A stretch of 22,153 nucleotides of DNA from Plakobranchus ocellatus (lineage: Eukaryota > Mollusca > Gastropoda > Plakobranchidae): assembly GCA_019648995.1 (NCBI GenBank), contig BLXT01002056.1, positions 3,053,303 through 3,075,455 on the forward strand, read 5' to 3'. The notes under the pieces are model-generated. The model worked only from the letters and a program-made list of their open reading frames with translations, had not been told where the DNA came from and made no database searches. Made by a program: the position numbers and the translations under genes. Each line of letters opens with the position of its first letter. The stretch's first letter is position 1. Below, piece by piece: positions 9,473 through 18,536 of the stretch.

Positions 9473-10038
9473 GTAAAGTATTTAGTATAGTAATGATACA
9501 AAGGACTACTTATAAGTCGATGTCCTTTGATTATCCTTACATCTATTACCCATTACATTACATACACTATATATACAATAAAGGAAAGCATTTCACAAAT
9601 GTAAGGTCTATTTGAAAAATGCATAGACCTATGCTAATTCGACCTAGGTATATTCCACTGTATGATATGCATTGCAGACCAAGCTTTTTTTTCTCTTTAA
9701 TTGAAATTTACGGACTACAGGTTTTACTTTGGTTCTTTAAAAGCATATTTTCGGTTTGAAATGACATATATTTATGTACTGATGTAATTTTGAATGAAAA
9801 GTGCTCCAATGCTTGTGAGTTTTCATAAAATTAAAAAAAATTACAATTAAGTTATACTCAGTCTTTAAAACACTGGCAACTTTATATCAGCTGTTGAAAC
9901 CTTCAGACTATATTGATCATTAAATCTCAACTGCCTTTCCCGCTCCGTCATTTCCGGTCTTTATTACTTCTTTTTGAGTTATTATGTTTTAAGAAGTTTT
10001 ATTGTGCGAAAAAAAAAAAAGTGCCTACCACGTGTATT

Positions 10039-10081
10039 AGTGTGAGTGTGTGTGAGTGGTTTTTTTTTTTTTTTTTTTTTT
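10039..10081. repeat. (TG)n followed by poly-T
   Basis: TGTGAGTGTG units run into 22 T. This is a simple repeat in ASNS intron 1. Confidence 0.9.
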
Positions 10082-10402
10082 AAGGGGGAGGCATGCTGAA
10101 TTACTGTACTTCATATTTTGGAATAGTGAACTTTGACGCCCAAGATTTTTTGTAACATTAGGAAGAGCAGCCATTACGAAAGCAACATACTGTCTACTGA
10201 TGTCCATTGTTTAGTTCAACTCGTTGACTGTATTTGAAAATAGTGCCATCACTAAATAGGATGTTTTGCGACAAATATGTCCACAGAGCATGGCTTTTTA
10301 AAGGCACCCTTATACGTACCCCACTATTATTTGATGAATACTGCAATCGCAATGTAAAATTTCCCCTAAGCCAACCCCAGATAGGATGATCTAATCATCT
10401 CT

Positions 10403-10443
10403 ATGTTCCCAACAGAGTACGATCGTACTCTGTTATGTTCCCA
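10403..10443. repeat. Perfect palindrome between 9-bp direct repeats
   Basis: ATGTTCCCA occurs at 10403-10411 and again at 10435-10443. Between them lie 23 bases (ACAGAGTACGATCGTACTC...). With the flanking A, bases 10411-10434 equal their own reverse complement. This looks like a tiny insertion with a target duplication, or an excision footprint. Confidence 0.75.
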
Positions 10444-10644
10444 GTTAAAATATCATTAACACGAGATCATTATTAATAACAGCCTCAGTCATTAACTTCT
10501 GTCATTATAACTGATGTGTCCTCGCTTTCAGTGCGCTTATTTTTAGTGCACGCTTAATCTGCGAAAGGACTCGAAATTTACATAGGAGAATTTATAAAAT
10601 CATAAAATATTTAAAGAATTACTTCATGCGTGTATAGGCCTATA

Positions 10645-11046
10645 TATCTATCCATCCATTCATCCATCTGTCCGCCAGCCTGTCCCTCCGCCCGTCTTTC
10701 TATCGATCGATCGGGCTGTTATGTCTCCATTTGTCGTTTCGGCTACTTTGTTTCCCGATTCTTCTGTGCCAGTTTGTATGTAATAAATTGGATATATATA
10801 TATAAAATTAAGTATCTATGTCGTCAATATATTACAAAAAATATTGCAATAAACATGGATCAATATTATTTAACAATTATGTATATTAACCATCAAAATA
10901 ATGCAAGTAGATTGCAAAATAAATGGATCAAGAATTAAGGGGTCGATAAATGAATAAGTTAGATAAGAGGTATAATAAAAGACATCTAGGTAGGTATATA
11001 GGTGGACAGGCAGATAGAGAGGTTACATGCTGATAGACAGATTATC
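10645..11046. repeat. Degenerate (ATCC/GTCC)n and (GGTA/GATA)n blocks in opposite orientation
   Basis: Bases 10645-10712 are pyrimidine-rich tetranucleotides (ATCCATCC, CTGTCC, ATCGATCG). Bases 10985-11046 hold purine-rich counterparts (TAGGTAGGTA, GGACAGGCAGATAGA). The blocks are roughly complementary and separated by about 270 AT-rich bases. Either decayed microsatellites or the ends of an old foldback element. Confidence 0.4.
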
Positions 11047-11665
11047 GGACAAATGTTATAAACACTAAATACAATTATTTCTTTCCTCTTGATTCCACTT
11101 GCCCTATCGAAATGTCAAATTATTATTTACTGTGAGTGCTGACTTCGTAATTTCTCTCAACACAAACATTTGAATGTTTGAATGTTTTCATCATGCCATA
11201 ATAACGTGACAATACATGTCACTATCACGCAGTGCTTGCGTGCTTTTCTGCAACTTAATATAAAAAATAATAGCAGTGTCCATATCAAAACAGACCAAAA
11301 AAAAAAGTTTCATGAGCAACACGAGCGACATATTGATCGTCAACACGCACTGACGGACACAATGTCAAAGTGAAATGACATGTGTATTGATTTTACCTTG
11401 ATGGCAGCAGCTGTACTACGACCACAGTTTAGAGGCTTTGATTAAGTTTTTTTGTTTTTTTTTTACCCAGAACTTGGCCTGGAAAATAAACAAAAACAAG
11501 TAATTGATATCAGTTTTGATCAGTTGCCTATGATTGAAATAATCAACTTTGCTCTGCTTTCCCCCGCTTTTATGGAGGTTGATCTTTGCTCTCTTTCCAC
11601 GTTCACCACAAAGTTTGAATAAAGTTTTTCAATACAAGACACATGGCTCACATTTAATTTAGATT

Positions 11666-12061
11666 TCAAATTACAGGTTTATTCTCGATCCTAGACTTTT
11701 CTAAAACTAACACATCTTTTGAGATGTAGGATTCGCTAAAGAATAGTTTAACTCTCCACATAGCTGCATTCAAGCCCAGATTTTCCTTACAAATAGATGC
11801 GGCAATCACCAAGGAATAGCCAGTATCTACATCCATAGCCATACAAACGTGCACATAAAAGAACAAACGTTCCCGTTGTTCTTAAATAGTTCCTAATTTT
11901 GCATCTATGCTCAAAACAATCTTCCCCATTTTCCACTTCTCTTGCAAAGCCATAAATAGTGTATTAGTACATTCCACAATAAAGTGATGAAACAATGGTC
12001 TAGATTTCAAAACCAGCGATTCATCTGAATGTAAACCATGCTTACACACCAAACCTACATT
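11666..12061 (-). pseudogene. Unidentified decayed coding-like frame
   Basis: Reading the minus strand from 12061, one frame stays open for 132 codons except for a single TAA (ACT ATT TAA). It gives VGLVCKHGLHSDESL, SRPLFHHFIVECTN, KIVLSIDAKLGT, then VCMAMDVDTGYSLVIAAS, ending TGA at 11666-11668. The composition is protein-like, not low-complexity. I do not recognise the family. The pattern IDxxxGT...MDVDTGY...E vaguely recalls a DDE transposase or integrase core, which I cannot confirm. It lies antisense in ASNS intron 1, so it is more likely a transposon remnant than an exon. Confidence 0.35.
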
Positions 12062-12589
12062 ATGTTTCTAATCCTCTACCAACGGACACACACATACAAC
12101 ATCACGCACATTACCTCACAGTCCCGAGCAACTCACAAAATATCATCAACCTCATTATACGATAGAAATGCAGCAGCATTAAGTAAAAAAAATAATCTTG
12201 CAAACATTTAGGACACGATTAAAAAAAAATAACCAACCACAGATTCGCCATAGAAAGAGATAGAGACCCAACAGTTACAGGACTCTTTTCCAGCTCCGGA
12301 GAAATAATCAAACAAGTCACAGCAATCGATTGATTTACATTTGACACAATCAATCAGTAGACTCAATAAGGAAACTTTCAAGATATATGCACACATACAA
12401 CCGCTAGGCATCAAGGTTTTAGAACCAATGATATTCTCCAATAATATCACTGCTATCGCACACACAATCCCTAAACACACAAATTTCACTACTCGCAGTT
12501 TGTCAGGCCTAATTGAAACCTTTTCACATAATTAGCCCGTTTGATTATGCCTGACTGGATTTAATTGAAGAGAACGAGGGACTATTGAA

Positions 12590-12643
<54 letters not shown>

Positions 12644-12719
12644 GGAGTCTGTGAGAGGAAGAGAAGATTTATAACAAAGTGTGTGTGTGTGTGAGAGAGA
12701 GAGCAAGAAAAAGGGAGAT

Positions 12720-12776
<57 letters not shown>
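12590..12776. repeat. (GA)n / (GT)n microsatellite cluster
   Basis: Two GA runs (about 12590-12642 and 12721-12776) flank a short (TG)n(GA)n at 12679-12703. Ser/Leu-repeat frames here are artefacts. Confidence 0.95.
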
Positions 12777-12777
<1 letters not shown>

Positions 12778-13645
12778 CAGGGGGTTGCAAAAACACGATA
12801 TTATTGAATAGATAGATGAACTTTGGCGAGCAGATTGTTATGTTCTTTGAATGTTCAATACTACCTTGCTACATAGGCATTGTAACTGATACACTGGAGA
12901 CATTTTAATGATTTGGCGCCCTCTTGGCCGTGCAATAGCGCACCCATTACTATGGACTTCATTTATGTACCTCCCTATGCCCTCTCTCTCTCTTTTTTGC
13001 GCCCCATTTTTTAAAAAATCTTTATCCCTGCAGCTTTCCAACTGCATTATCTTAAAGTCTGGCTTTACATTCTTATCTACATGTTAGAACTCGAGAGTAC
13101 CTTCCTTGATATCTTGTCCAGCTCCGCTCCTAAGCTCACGTCACGTAATTTTTAGTTTCTTTTCATGTTACTGAACTGACAAAGCTAAAATAAAGGCAGG
13201 ACGTTTTAATGATTTATTACATTGTTAACTTTTTGTCACAGTTGAGAGTTTATTTAGGTTGTTGGCTGTTTTTTCTACTTTCACACACATATACGAATAT
13301 TGAAACCACTTTGCAGGTATATAATGGCATTCATCAACACAGTAATAAATTAGCATTTTAGCTCATTTTTTTAAAACTCTCTGTATTCACCTGGTGGTAT
13401 TTTTGAACAGACAATCAGACACCTTTTAATTCTCAGTCATCTCCTATAGCTTTACTTAATAGCAAAGCCTTTTTATAACAAGCCATCATTTCTCCAAAAA
13501 GTTCTCAGTTATTATAAATAATAAAATATCACTTCATCATTCTTTTCTTTGACAAGCCAAGTAGGCCTTTCTGATTAAGTCATATTTGGTTAACTAGCAG
13601 TTCAATGGATTTTGTCTTGACATGCAAATATTGTTCTCTCCCTAG

Positions 13646-13771
13646 AACTGTTGTTTGGGCTTCCACCGTCTGTCTATTGTTGATGACTTGAGAGGAATGC
13701 AACCTATGCGACTGTATACGTACCCATATACATGGCTTGTTTACAATGGTGAAATCTACAACCACAAGGCG
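13646..13771 (+). CDS. ASNS: ASNS coding exon 2 (residues 42-83)
   Basis: The acceptor CTCTCCCTAG ends at 13645 and the donor GTATGT starts at 13772; both boundaries are phase 0. The exon encodes [14 protein letters not shown], then GMQPM and [10 protein letters not shown]. Arg49 and the Asn75-Gly76-Glu77 triplet are the glutamine-binding and oxyanion-hole residues of the glutaminase active site in this family. All 42 residues align to human ASNS without gaps. Nothing is missing or unusual. Confidence 0.96.
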
Positions 13772-14846
13772 GTATGTTAAAAAGTATTAAAAAAATGTCG
13801 GTGCAAAGGAGCCTTAACAAGATCATACTTATCATTTCTTGCAAAAAAGTGTTAGCCTTATGGAAATTCTTAACCCTTTCAGTACCACCCATTTATAAAC
13901 TGTATGCATATTTGTTGACACTAGGGTTTAGTAAACTTAACAATTATTGGAAAGATTGAAGGCAAGTGCAGTAGAGGTAGACAGAGAATAACTTTCATCG
14001 AAAGTCTTAATTAAGTTATGGACAATATGTAAAGGGTAGCAACAACTTTATAAGGTTAACTGAGAAAAGGTTTGAGTGGAGGAACATGATCACCAATGTC
14101 TGTTCCAGACAAGGCATCTAAAGAAGATATAAAACTGTATATTTGCTCATTTCCCCTGAATCAGCCAATACTGAGCAATGTCCAGTGAAAACATACATAT
14201 ATATATTATGTGTATTGGAAATCTGGTTGTATAGGCTTAATTTATCTTCTCTAATGTGGGACATATATACGCAAATTGGCTCAGGGTGTATATTGATAGT
14301 GGGCTAGAGATATATGTGAATGGTAAGATGAGTCAGAAAGCTCTGTTCAAAAAATATAATATGTGAGTAGTAATGGAAGGGTTAAAAGACTAAGATGCTA
14401 TTATTAAGAATTTTTTGTCAACGCAGCTATCCAACTTATGTGTACAATTCCATATTGCAAACCCAACTCTTTTGTGTTTGTGTTCAATTTTAACCTTAAT
14501 TTTGTGGTTGATCTCTTGGTGCATTATAATTAAAAAGTCAGTTGGTCGTAATAGGTCTTTTATAGATTGAGAACTGACCTTGATGTTGATGTACATCTAA
14601 TATGTCCGTAAATGAGACTAAAAAATGTTAAATTAGCACAGTGTTACATAATGAAACAATTTTGGTTACATGACTCTTGTCGCACAAAGTCACAAAGAAT
14701 TTAAAGGAAAGGAATTTATATACAACATGAAAAACAAATTGATTTTTCTGTAAGGTATTTGCTAAAGCTCCGCAAAAAGAAATCACTTTGAAAATTTTAA
14801 TGTTGATCATTAGCTGAAAGACTACCCTGCTTTGTTCTTCTGGTAG
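13772..14846 (+). other. ASNS: ASNS intron 2 (phase 0)
   Basis: 1075 bases, donor GTATGT, acceptor CTTCTGGTAG. It carries the LINE tail at 13949-14121; the rest is AT-rich with nothing recognised. Confidence 0.9.
13949..14121 (+). mobile_element. LINE 3'-end remnant (reverse transcriptase C-terminus)
   Basis: GKIEGKCSRGRQRITFIESL (from 13949), then in a shifted frame RLTEKRFEWRNMITNVCSRQ (14053-14112) followed by GI and TAA at 14119-14121. This is the typical tail of non-LTR retrotransposon ORF2 proteins (consensus style GKxxGxRxRGRQR ... WRxMVxNVCxRHG, stop). At least one frameshift and stops lie between the two pieces, so the copy is dead. Truncation to the 3' end is normal for LINE insertion. 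Confidence 0.75.
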
Positions 14847-15084
14847 CTCAGCAAAGAGTTCGACCTGTCCCTGAGTACTGAAGTAGATGGTGAACCAATG
14901 ATTCATTTATATCAAACCCATGGGGCTGTGACCATGGCCCAGCAACTGGATGGAGTTTTTGCCTTCTGCATCTTTGACACTGCCAACAGGAAGGTCATAT
15001 TAGGGCGTGATACTTTTGGAATCCGGCCGCTCTTCCGATTCTGCACAGATGAGGGATTTCTTGCTGTATGTTCGGAGGCTAAAG
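14847..15084 (+). CDS. ASNS: ASNS coding exon 3 (residues 84-162)
   Basis: The acceptor CTTCTGGTAG ends at 14846. An alternative AG five bases downstream would break the frame. The exon completes the glutaminase domain: STEVDGEPMIHLY (residues 93-105, with Asp97-Gly98-Glu99 binding the glutamine amino group), LDGVFAFCIFDTANRK, LGRDTFGIRPLF and FLAVCSEAKG. It ends after the first base of a Gly codon (AAAG|GTTTGT), phase 1. The order and spacing match human ASNS. Confidence 0.95.
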
Positions 15085-16042
15085 GTTTGTGAACAATTTT
15101 TAGGCAGTATAAACTGAAACAAACAAAATATAAATAGAACAAAGGGGATCACTTCTTTATTTGGAATGTTTAAATCAAGAAAAAAGCTTCAGAGATTGGG
15201 CTATTGGGATGACTAAGTTTTGTGGCATGCCTATGAAATAAATTGTTAAATTTATGGTTCTTTCAAAATTTCTCTTCCAAAATCTCTTGATCATTTTAGT
15301 CGAAGAGTTGGGTCTACAATGAGAGCCTATTTGACCCACAGTGAGATGGTGATTGGGACAAAATTTGGATTGGCCAGATTCAATATGCAGCAATTTATTA
15401 TTAGACAAACATGCATCACATGCAAGGTTTTGGGTTTTTTGTATAAAGCCAGTCCACAACAAGGTGATCTCAGGCTTTCAGGCCCTCTGTCAGGCCAAGG
15501 CACTGGTGGCGGGGCTTGAACCCACAACAGAAGGGTTCCTGCAGATCTTAGGGCGGGCTCTCTAACCAGTAAGCAACCGACGCCCCTCATATGCAAGGTG
15601 AAAAAGCTGGAGGATGAACCTAACTGTATGGCAAACAGTTCTTAATCAGTGAACTTGAAGTCCTTTCATGAGTATAATATGGCCTAGAGAAATATTACGA
15701 TAATAATGCCAGATATTCAGGAAGAGGGATAAAGAAATGGTTGGCAAAAAAATATTTGGATTAAATAAAGGACCAGATGCCCAAAGAAGTTATATATAAC
15801 TGCTGTAAGATTGGCACTTTGATAAGATTTTTATGATCAAGGGGTGGAATGCAACAATGGTAACAAAATTTTCATTTGACAATTAACAAAATCTTATTTT
15901 GTATTTTTATGATCTTGCAGCATGGTTTAAATTGGAAAAGAAATTTCAGTATGTCGAAAACAATAACTATAATAATTTTCACGGAAGTAAAGTTGAAGAC
16001 TGCCTTTTAATTTTTGTGTATTCCTGAATCCTTTTACCACAG
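15085..16042 (+). other. ASNS: ASNS intron 3 (phase 1)
   Basis: 958 bases, donor GTTTGT, acceptor TTTTACCACAG. It contains the SINE at 15429-15590; nothing else is recognised. Confidence 0.9.
15429..15590 (-). mobile_element. tRNA-derived SINE, copy 3, full length with target duplication
   Basis: A 162-bp insertion flanked by ATGCAAGGT at 15420-15428 and 15591-15599, a 9-bp target duplication. On the minus strand it starts GGGGCGTCGGTTGCTTACTGG (A-box region), has the B-box GGGTTCAAGCCC (15512-15523), and then the core GCCTTGGCCTGACAGAGG and CTGAAAGCCTGAGATCACC. It ends with an A/C-rich tail. Two older relatives occur at 2700-2815 and 9085-9190. Pol III transcribed and LINE-mobilised, by family knowledge. 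Confidence 0.85.
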
Positions 16043-16225
16043 GTCTTTATGGTTTGAGCCATAGTAAGAATGATGATGATTTACAAATTGAACCTTTCCC
16101 TCCTGGCCATGTGGAAATATACGACCTGGACAGCCAAGGGCGTGCATCACTCTCAACAACCGTTTGTTTTAGCAAACCAGGCCAGATACCCAAGTACCAG
16201 CTAGCTGTGTCGCCCGACTCTTACT
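16043..16225 (+). CDS. ASNS: ASNS coding exon 4 (residues 163-223)
   Basis: The acceptor CCTTTTACCACAG ends at 16042 and completes Gly163. The exon encodes the end of the glutaminase domain and the linker to the synthetase domain: IEPFPPGHVEIYDL aligns to human VEPFLPGHYEVLDL. The 3' boundary is the least certain in the gene. Reading continues open to TAG at 16276-16278, and the only donor giving the required phase 1 is TTACT|GTACGA at 16225/16226, a weak site. With it, the linker is about five residues shorter than in human. A missed micro-exon is the main alternative. Confidence 0.85.
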
Positions 16226-17062
16226 GTACGATTTATACCAGAATTATATACAGTCCAGCACAGATTCCTTCAAACTAGTGCGAAAAATTGACAAGTTGAC
16301 GATATTGTGTTCGAAACACTAAGGAAAATTTATAACTTAAAGAATTATAACTGCAGCTAGATAGACTTGTCCTCTCTTGGGACAGAGTACTGTAGGGGTA
16401 GGCGGGCATCATTTCCTAGGATGAGGTAACTGCAAGCTCATTGTTTAAAAGATAACCAATGTTCTTGTGCAGATCTAGTGATGACTGGACTTGGAATGTA
16501 TTTGTAGGTTGGGGATTGGGCTGGGATGGAGGCATTGTTAGCAATTGTGTACAATTGCTGATTATTAATATCCTTTAGTCATATGATCTAAGTCATACTG
16601 GTTAATTAATAAGTGCGATTTTGTAGTAGCGCAACTTCTTGTAAATTTTGGGCTGTTTGTTTGGTATAATTAGAGGGTAAATAGTTCCACAAATAGGTTT
16701 TGACTGTGGGAATGTGTTCAACAAACGAATAGAAGTTATGAAGACACAAAGAAAAATTTGGCACGGGAAAAAAGTAGTTCAACAAAGTTGTGATTTTGAG
16801 GAATTCATGTTTGATCATTTTTTTATACAATTGTATTTATTGTTGACCTTTTCTTATTAAGTTAATGCTTTCATTAAGTGTTTGAAATGACTATTCAATC
16901 AAATCAAATTTAGACATACTGTTTTTCTTTTTGATAACAGCTAGAATATGCATTAAAAAAAGTATTATTAAATTCACGATTGATTTACAAGTGATTACTT
17001 TCTATTGAAGAAATGAGGGATAAAGTAAGCAAGGTTTATCATTGTTTTCCTTGCACTTATAG
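16226..17062 (+). other. ASNS: ASNS intron 4 (phase 1)
   Basis: 837 bases with a weak donor (GTACGA). It contains a 9-bp-arm palindrome (16540-16559, AGCAATTGTGTACAATTGCT). No other feature is recognised. Confidence 0.8.
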
Positions 17063-17155
17063 CAACTGATGTGAAGAAGAACATAGCAAAGCTTTTGGAG
17101 AAAGCTGTGGAAAAACGTCTTATGGCTGAAAGAAGAGTTGGATGTCTTTTGTCAG
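17063..17155 (+). CDS. ASNS: ASNS coding exon 5 (residues 224-254)
   Basis: The acceptor TTGCACTTATAG ends at 17062. Entering at phase 1, the exon encodes TDVKKNIAKLLEKAVEKRLM, then AERRVGCLLS, matching human [28 protein letters not shown]. This is the first helix of the synthetase domain, leading into the ATP-binding loop. The exon ends TCAG|GTTAGA, so the SGGLDSS motif is split between this exon and the next, phase 1. Confidence 0.94.
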
Positions 17156-17525
17156 GTTAGATATTTCTCTTTTTCGTCTTTCTGAACTCTTTATGCTAAT
17201 AATCTCTTCTTTTTTCATTGGCTCTTTCTCCTCTCACTTATATATTATGTTATAATCTCTCACTTAGGCCCTACATATTATATTATAATCCACCTAATGC
17301 TGTATGGCATGTCTATCTTTCTAGACTTTTAATCATCACTTTTGCATATTTACCTTAACTCATAGCTTTCTCTTTCATTACTCTAACTTTGAGACAAGTA
17401 TTTTAACCATTAAATGATCCTCCTCTTTTCCTTATTATTTTCCCTATTATTTTCGTTTTCTCTCTATCACTACTTGTCTAGTTTCTTTTACTTATTATGA
17501 AGCGAGCTTTTACTTCAAAGTTATC

Positions 17526-17818
17526 TTTCTGAAATTATACAAAGCTTTTGTTAGACCCCATTCAGAATACGGTAATGCTTAATAAAAATATCAGTAAGTA
17601 GCAATGGCATATGGTGAAAGACTTAGGTATCTAATTCTGTATTTTCTAAAGGGAAAGAAGATTAGAGGGGTGAAAGACTTAGGTATCTTATTCTGTATTC
17701 TCTAAAGGGAAGGAAGATTAGAAGAGATCTGATTGAAGTATATGAAATCAACAATATCATCAAGGATGTTGACACTAACATTAGTAACAAATTTTTACAT
17801 TTTGCAAATCAAAGATAA
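17526..17818 (+). mobile_element. LINE reverse-transcriptase remnant with internal duplication
   Basis: FLKLYKAFVRPHSEYGNA (from 17526) matches the LYKxxVRPHLEYG motif near the C-terminus of LINE ORF2 proteins. Then ERLRYLILYSL and RRDLIEVYEIN (from 17672, TAA at 17816-17818) match the ERLxxLxLxSLxxRRxRGDLIxVYKI motif that follows it. A 56-bp segment is duplicated in tandem at 17615-17670 and 17671-17726 with few differences, and about 20 residues between the motifs are missing. The copy is dead and 5' truncated. Confidence 0.75.
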
Positions 17819-18157
17819 ATAATAGAGAGTTCATAAGGAAACTTCTTTGTTTGGCAAATCTCAGCTAACAAGATAATATAATAATGTAGGTTTTGTGAAT
17901 TTGTGTTGTTAATCTATGGTGCCGCTGCCAATCGATGCCCAATTTGCTGAAACTACTAACAATTGTTAGGACTTTTTTGACTGTGATCCAAAGCTCAGCC
18001 ACATGTGTTATGAATTTGATGAAAATTTATCATGCTAACATTCATTGAGGCATGCAAAGTAGATCGAAATAATAGTAATAGAATTATAAAGATGGGACAA
18101 TTATAGACCAATAGACCTAAAGCAGAAATATCCAGTCCCTATCTTACTACTGGATCT

Positions 18158-18187
18158 ACTGCTGTTGCTGTTGCTGCTGCTGCTGCT
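18158..18187. repeat. Short (CTG)n run
   Basis: About ten CTG/TTG triplets in ASNS intron 5. Confidence 0.85.
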
Positions 18188-18408
18188 TTACTGAATTATT
18201 GCTTTTCAAATGTCTATTATTTGTTATGCTTGAATACTGCAATATTTATCAAAATATTAATTTTGTGCATTATTCACCACATTTATAAATGTTAATATTA
18301 CAATTTCAGATAAATAGCTGCTTCAAAATATCTCCCAAAAATATGCCCAATTATATAATATCAATGCATTTTTACAGTGTGTATCTTTCCTTTGTCCCAT
18401 TTCTTAAG

Positions 18409-18536
18409 GTGGTCTTGATTCCAGCCTTGTTGCAGCCTTAGTTGTGAAACTGAGCAAAAAATTGGGCATCAACTACCCAATACAAACTTTTGCTATAGGA
18501 ATGGAGGGCAGTACAGATCTAAAGGCTGCCAAAAAA
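18409..18536 (+). CDS. ASNS: ASNS coding exon 6 (residues 255-297)
   Basis: The acceptor CCATTTCTTAAG ends at 18408. The exon starts [12 protein letters not shown], completing the pyrophosphatase-type P-loop SGGLDSS (residues 254-260) that binds the ATP phosphates. It continues [19 protein letters not shown], the conserved strand and loop contacting adenine and aspartate in this family. It ends AAAAAA|GTAAGT, a strong donor, phase 0. Confidence 0.95.

Larger units (their letters stand above)
9473..13645 (+). other. ASNS: ASNS intron 1 (phase 0)
   Basis: The donor is GTAAAG and the acceptor CTCTCCCTAG. At 4.2 kb it is the longest intron in the window. It contains TG/poly-T and GA microsatellites, a palindrome with direct repeats (10403-10443), degenerate tetranucleotide blocks (10645-11046) and a decayed minus-strand frame (11666-12061). 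I see no additional ASNS exon; residues 41 and 42 join seamlessly across it. Confidence 0.9.
17156..18408 (+). other. ASNS: ASNS intron 5 (phase 1)
   Basis: 1253 bases, donor GTTAGA, acceptor TTTCTTAAG. It carries a LINE remnant (17526-17818) and a short CTG run (18158-18187). Confidence 0.9.

Noticed and set aside
12208-12489. 93-codon minus-strand frame rich in hydrophobic residues
   Set aside because: No recognisable motif and AT-driven composition; no support as a gene.
15550-15590. A functional tRNA gene
   Set aside because: A- and B-box are present, but the body does not fold as a tRNA and it is bounded by SINE core and target duplications.
15319-15596. Overlapping open frames of 66-95 codons on both strands
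   Set aside because: They cross the SINE, whose GC-rich head has few stops; no protein motif.
16226-16278. Read-through extension of ASNS exon 4 to a stop at 16276
   Set aside because: The downstream exon continues ASNS in a compatible phase, so the extension is intron.
16540-16559. AGCAATTGTGTACAATTGCT palindrome
   Set aside because: Perfect 9-base arms but AT-rich and isolated, with no flanking duplication; likely chance, so noted only under the intron.
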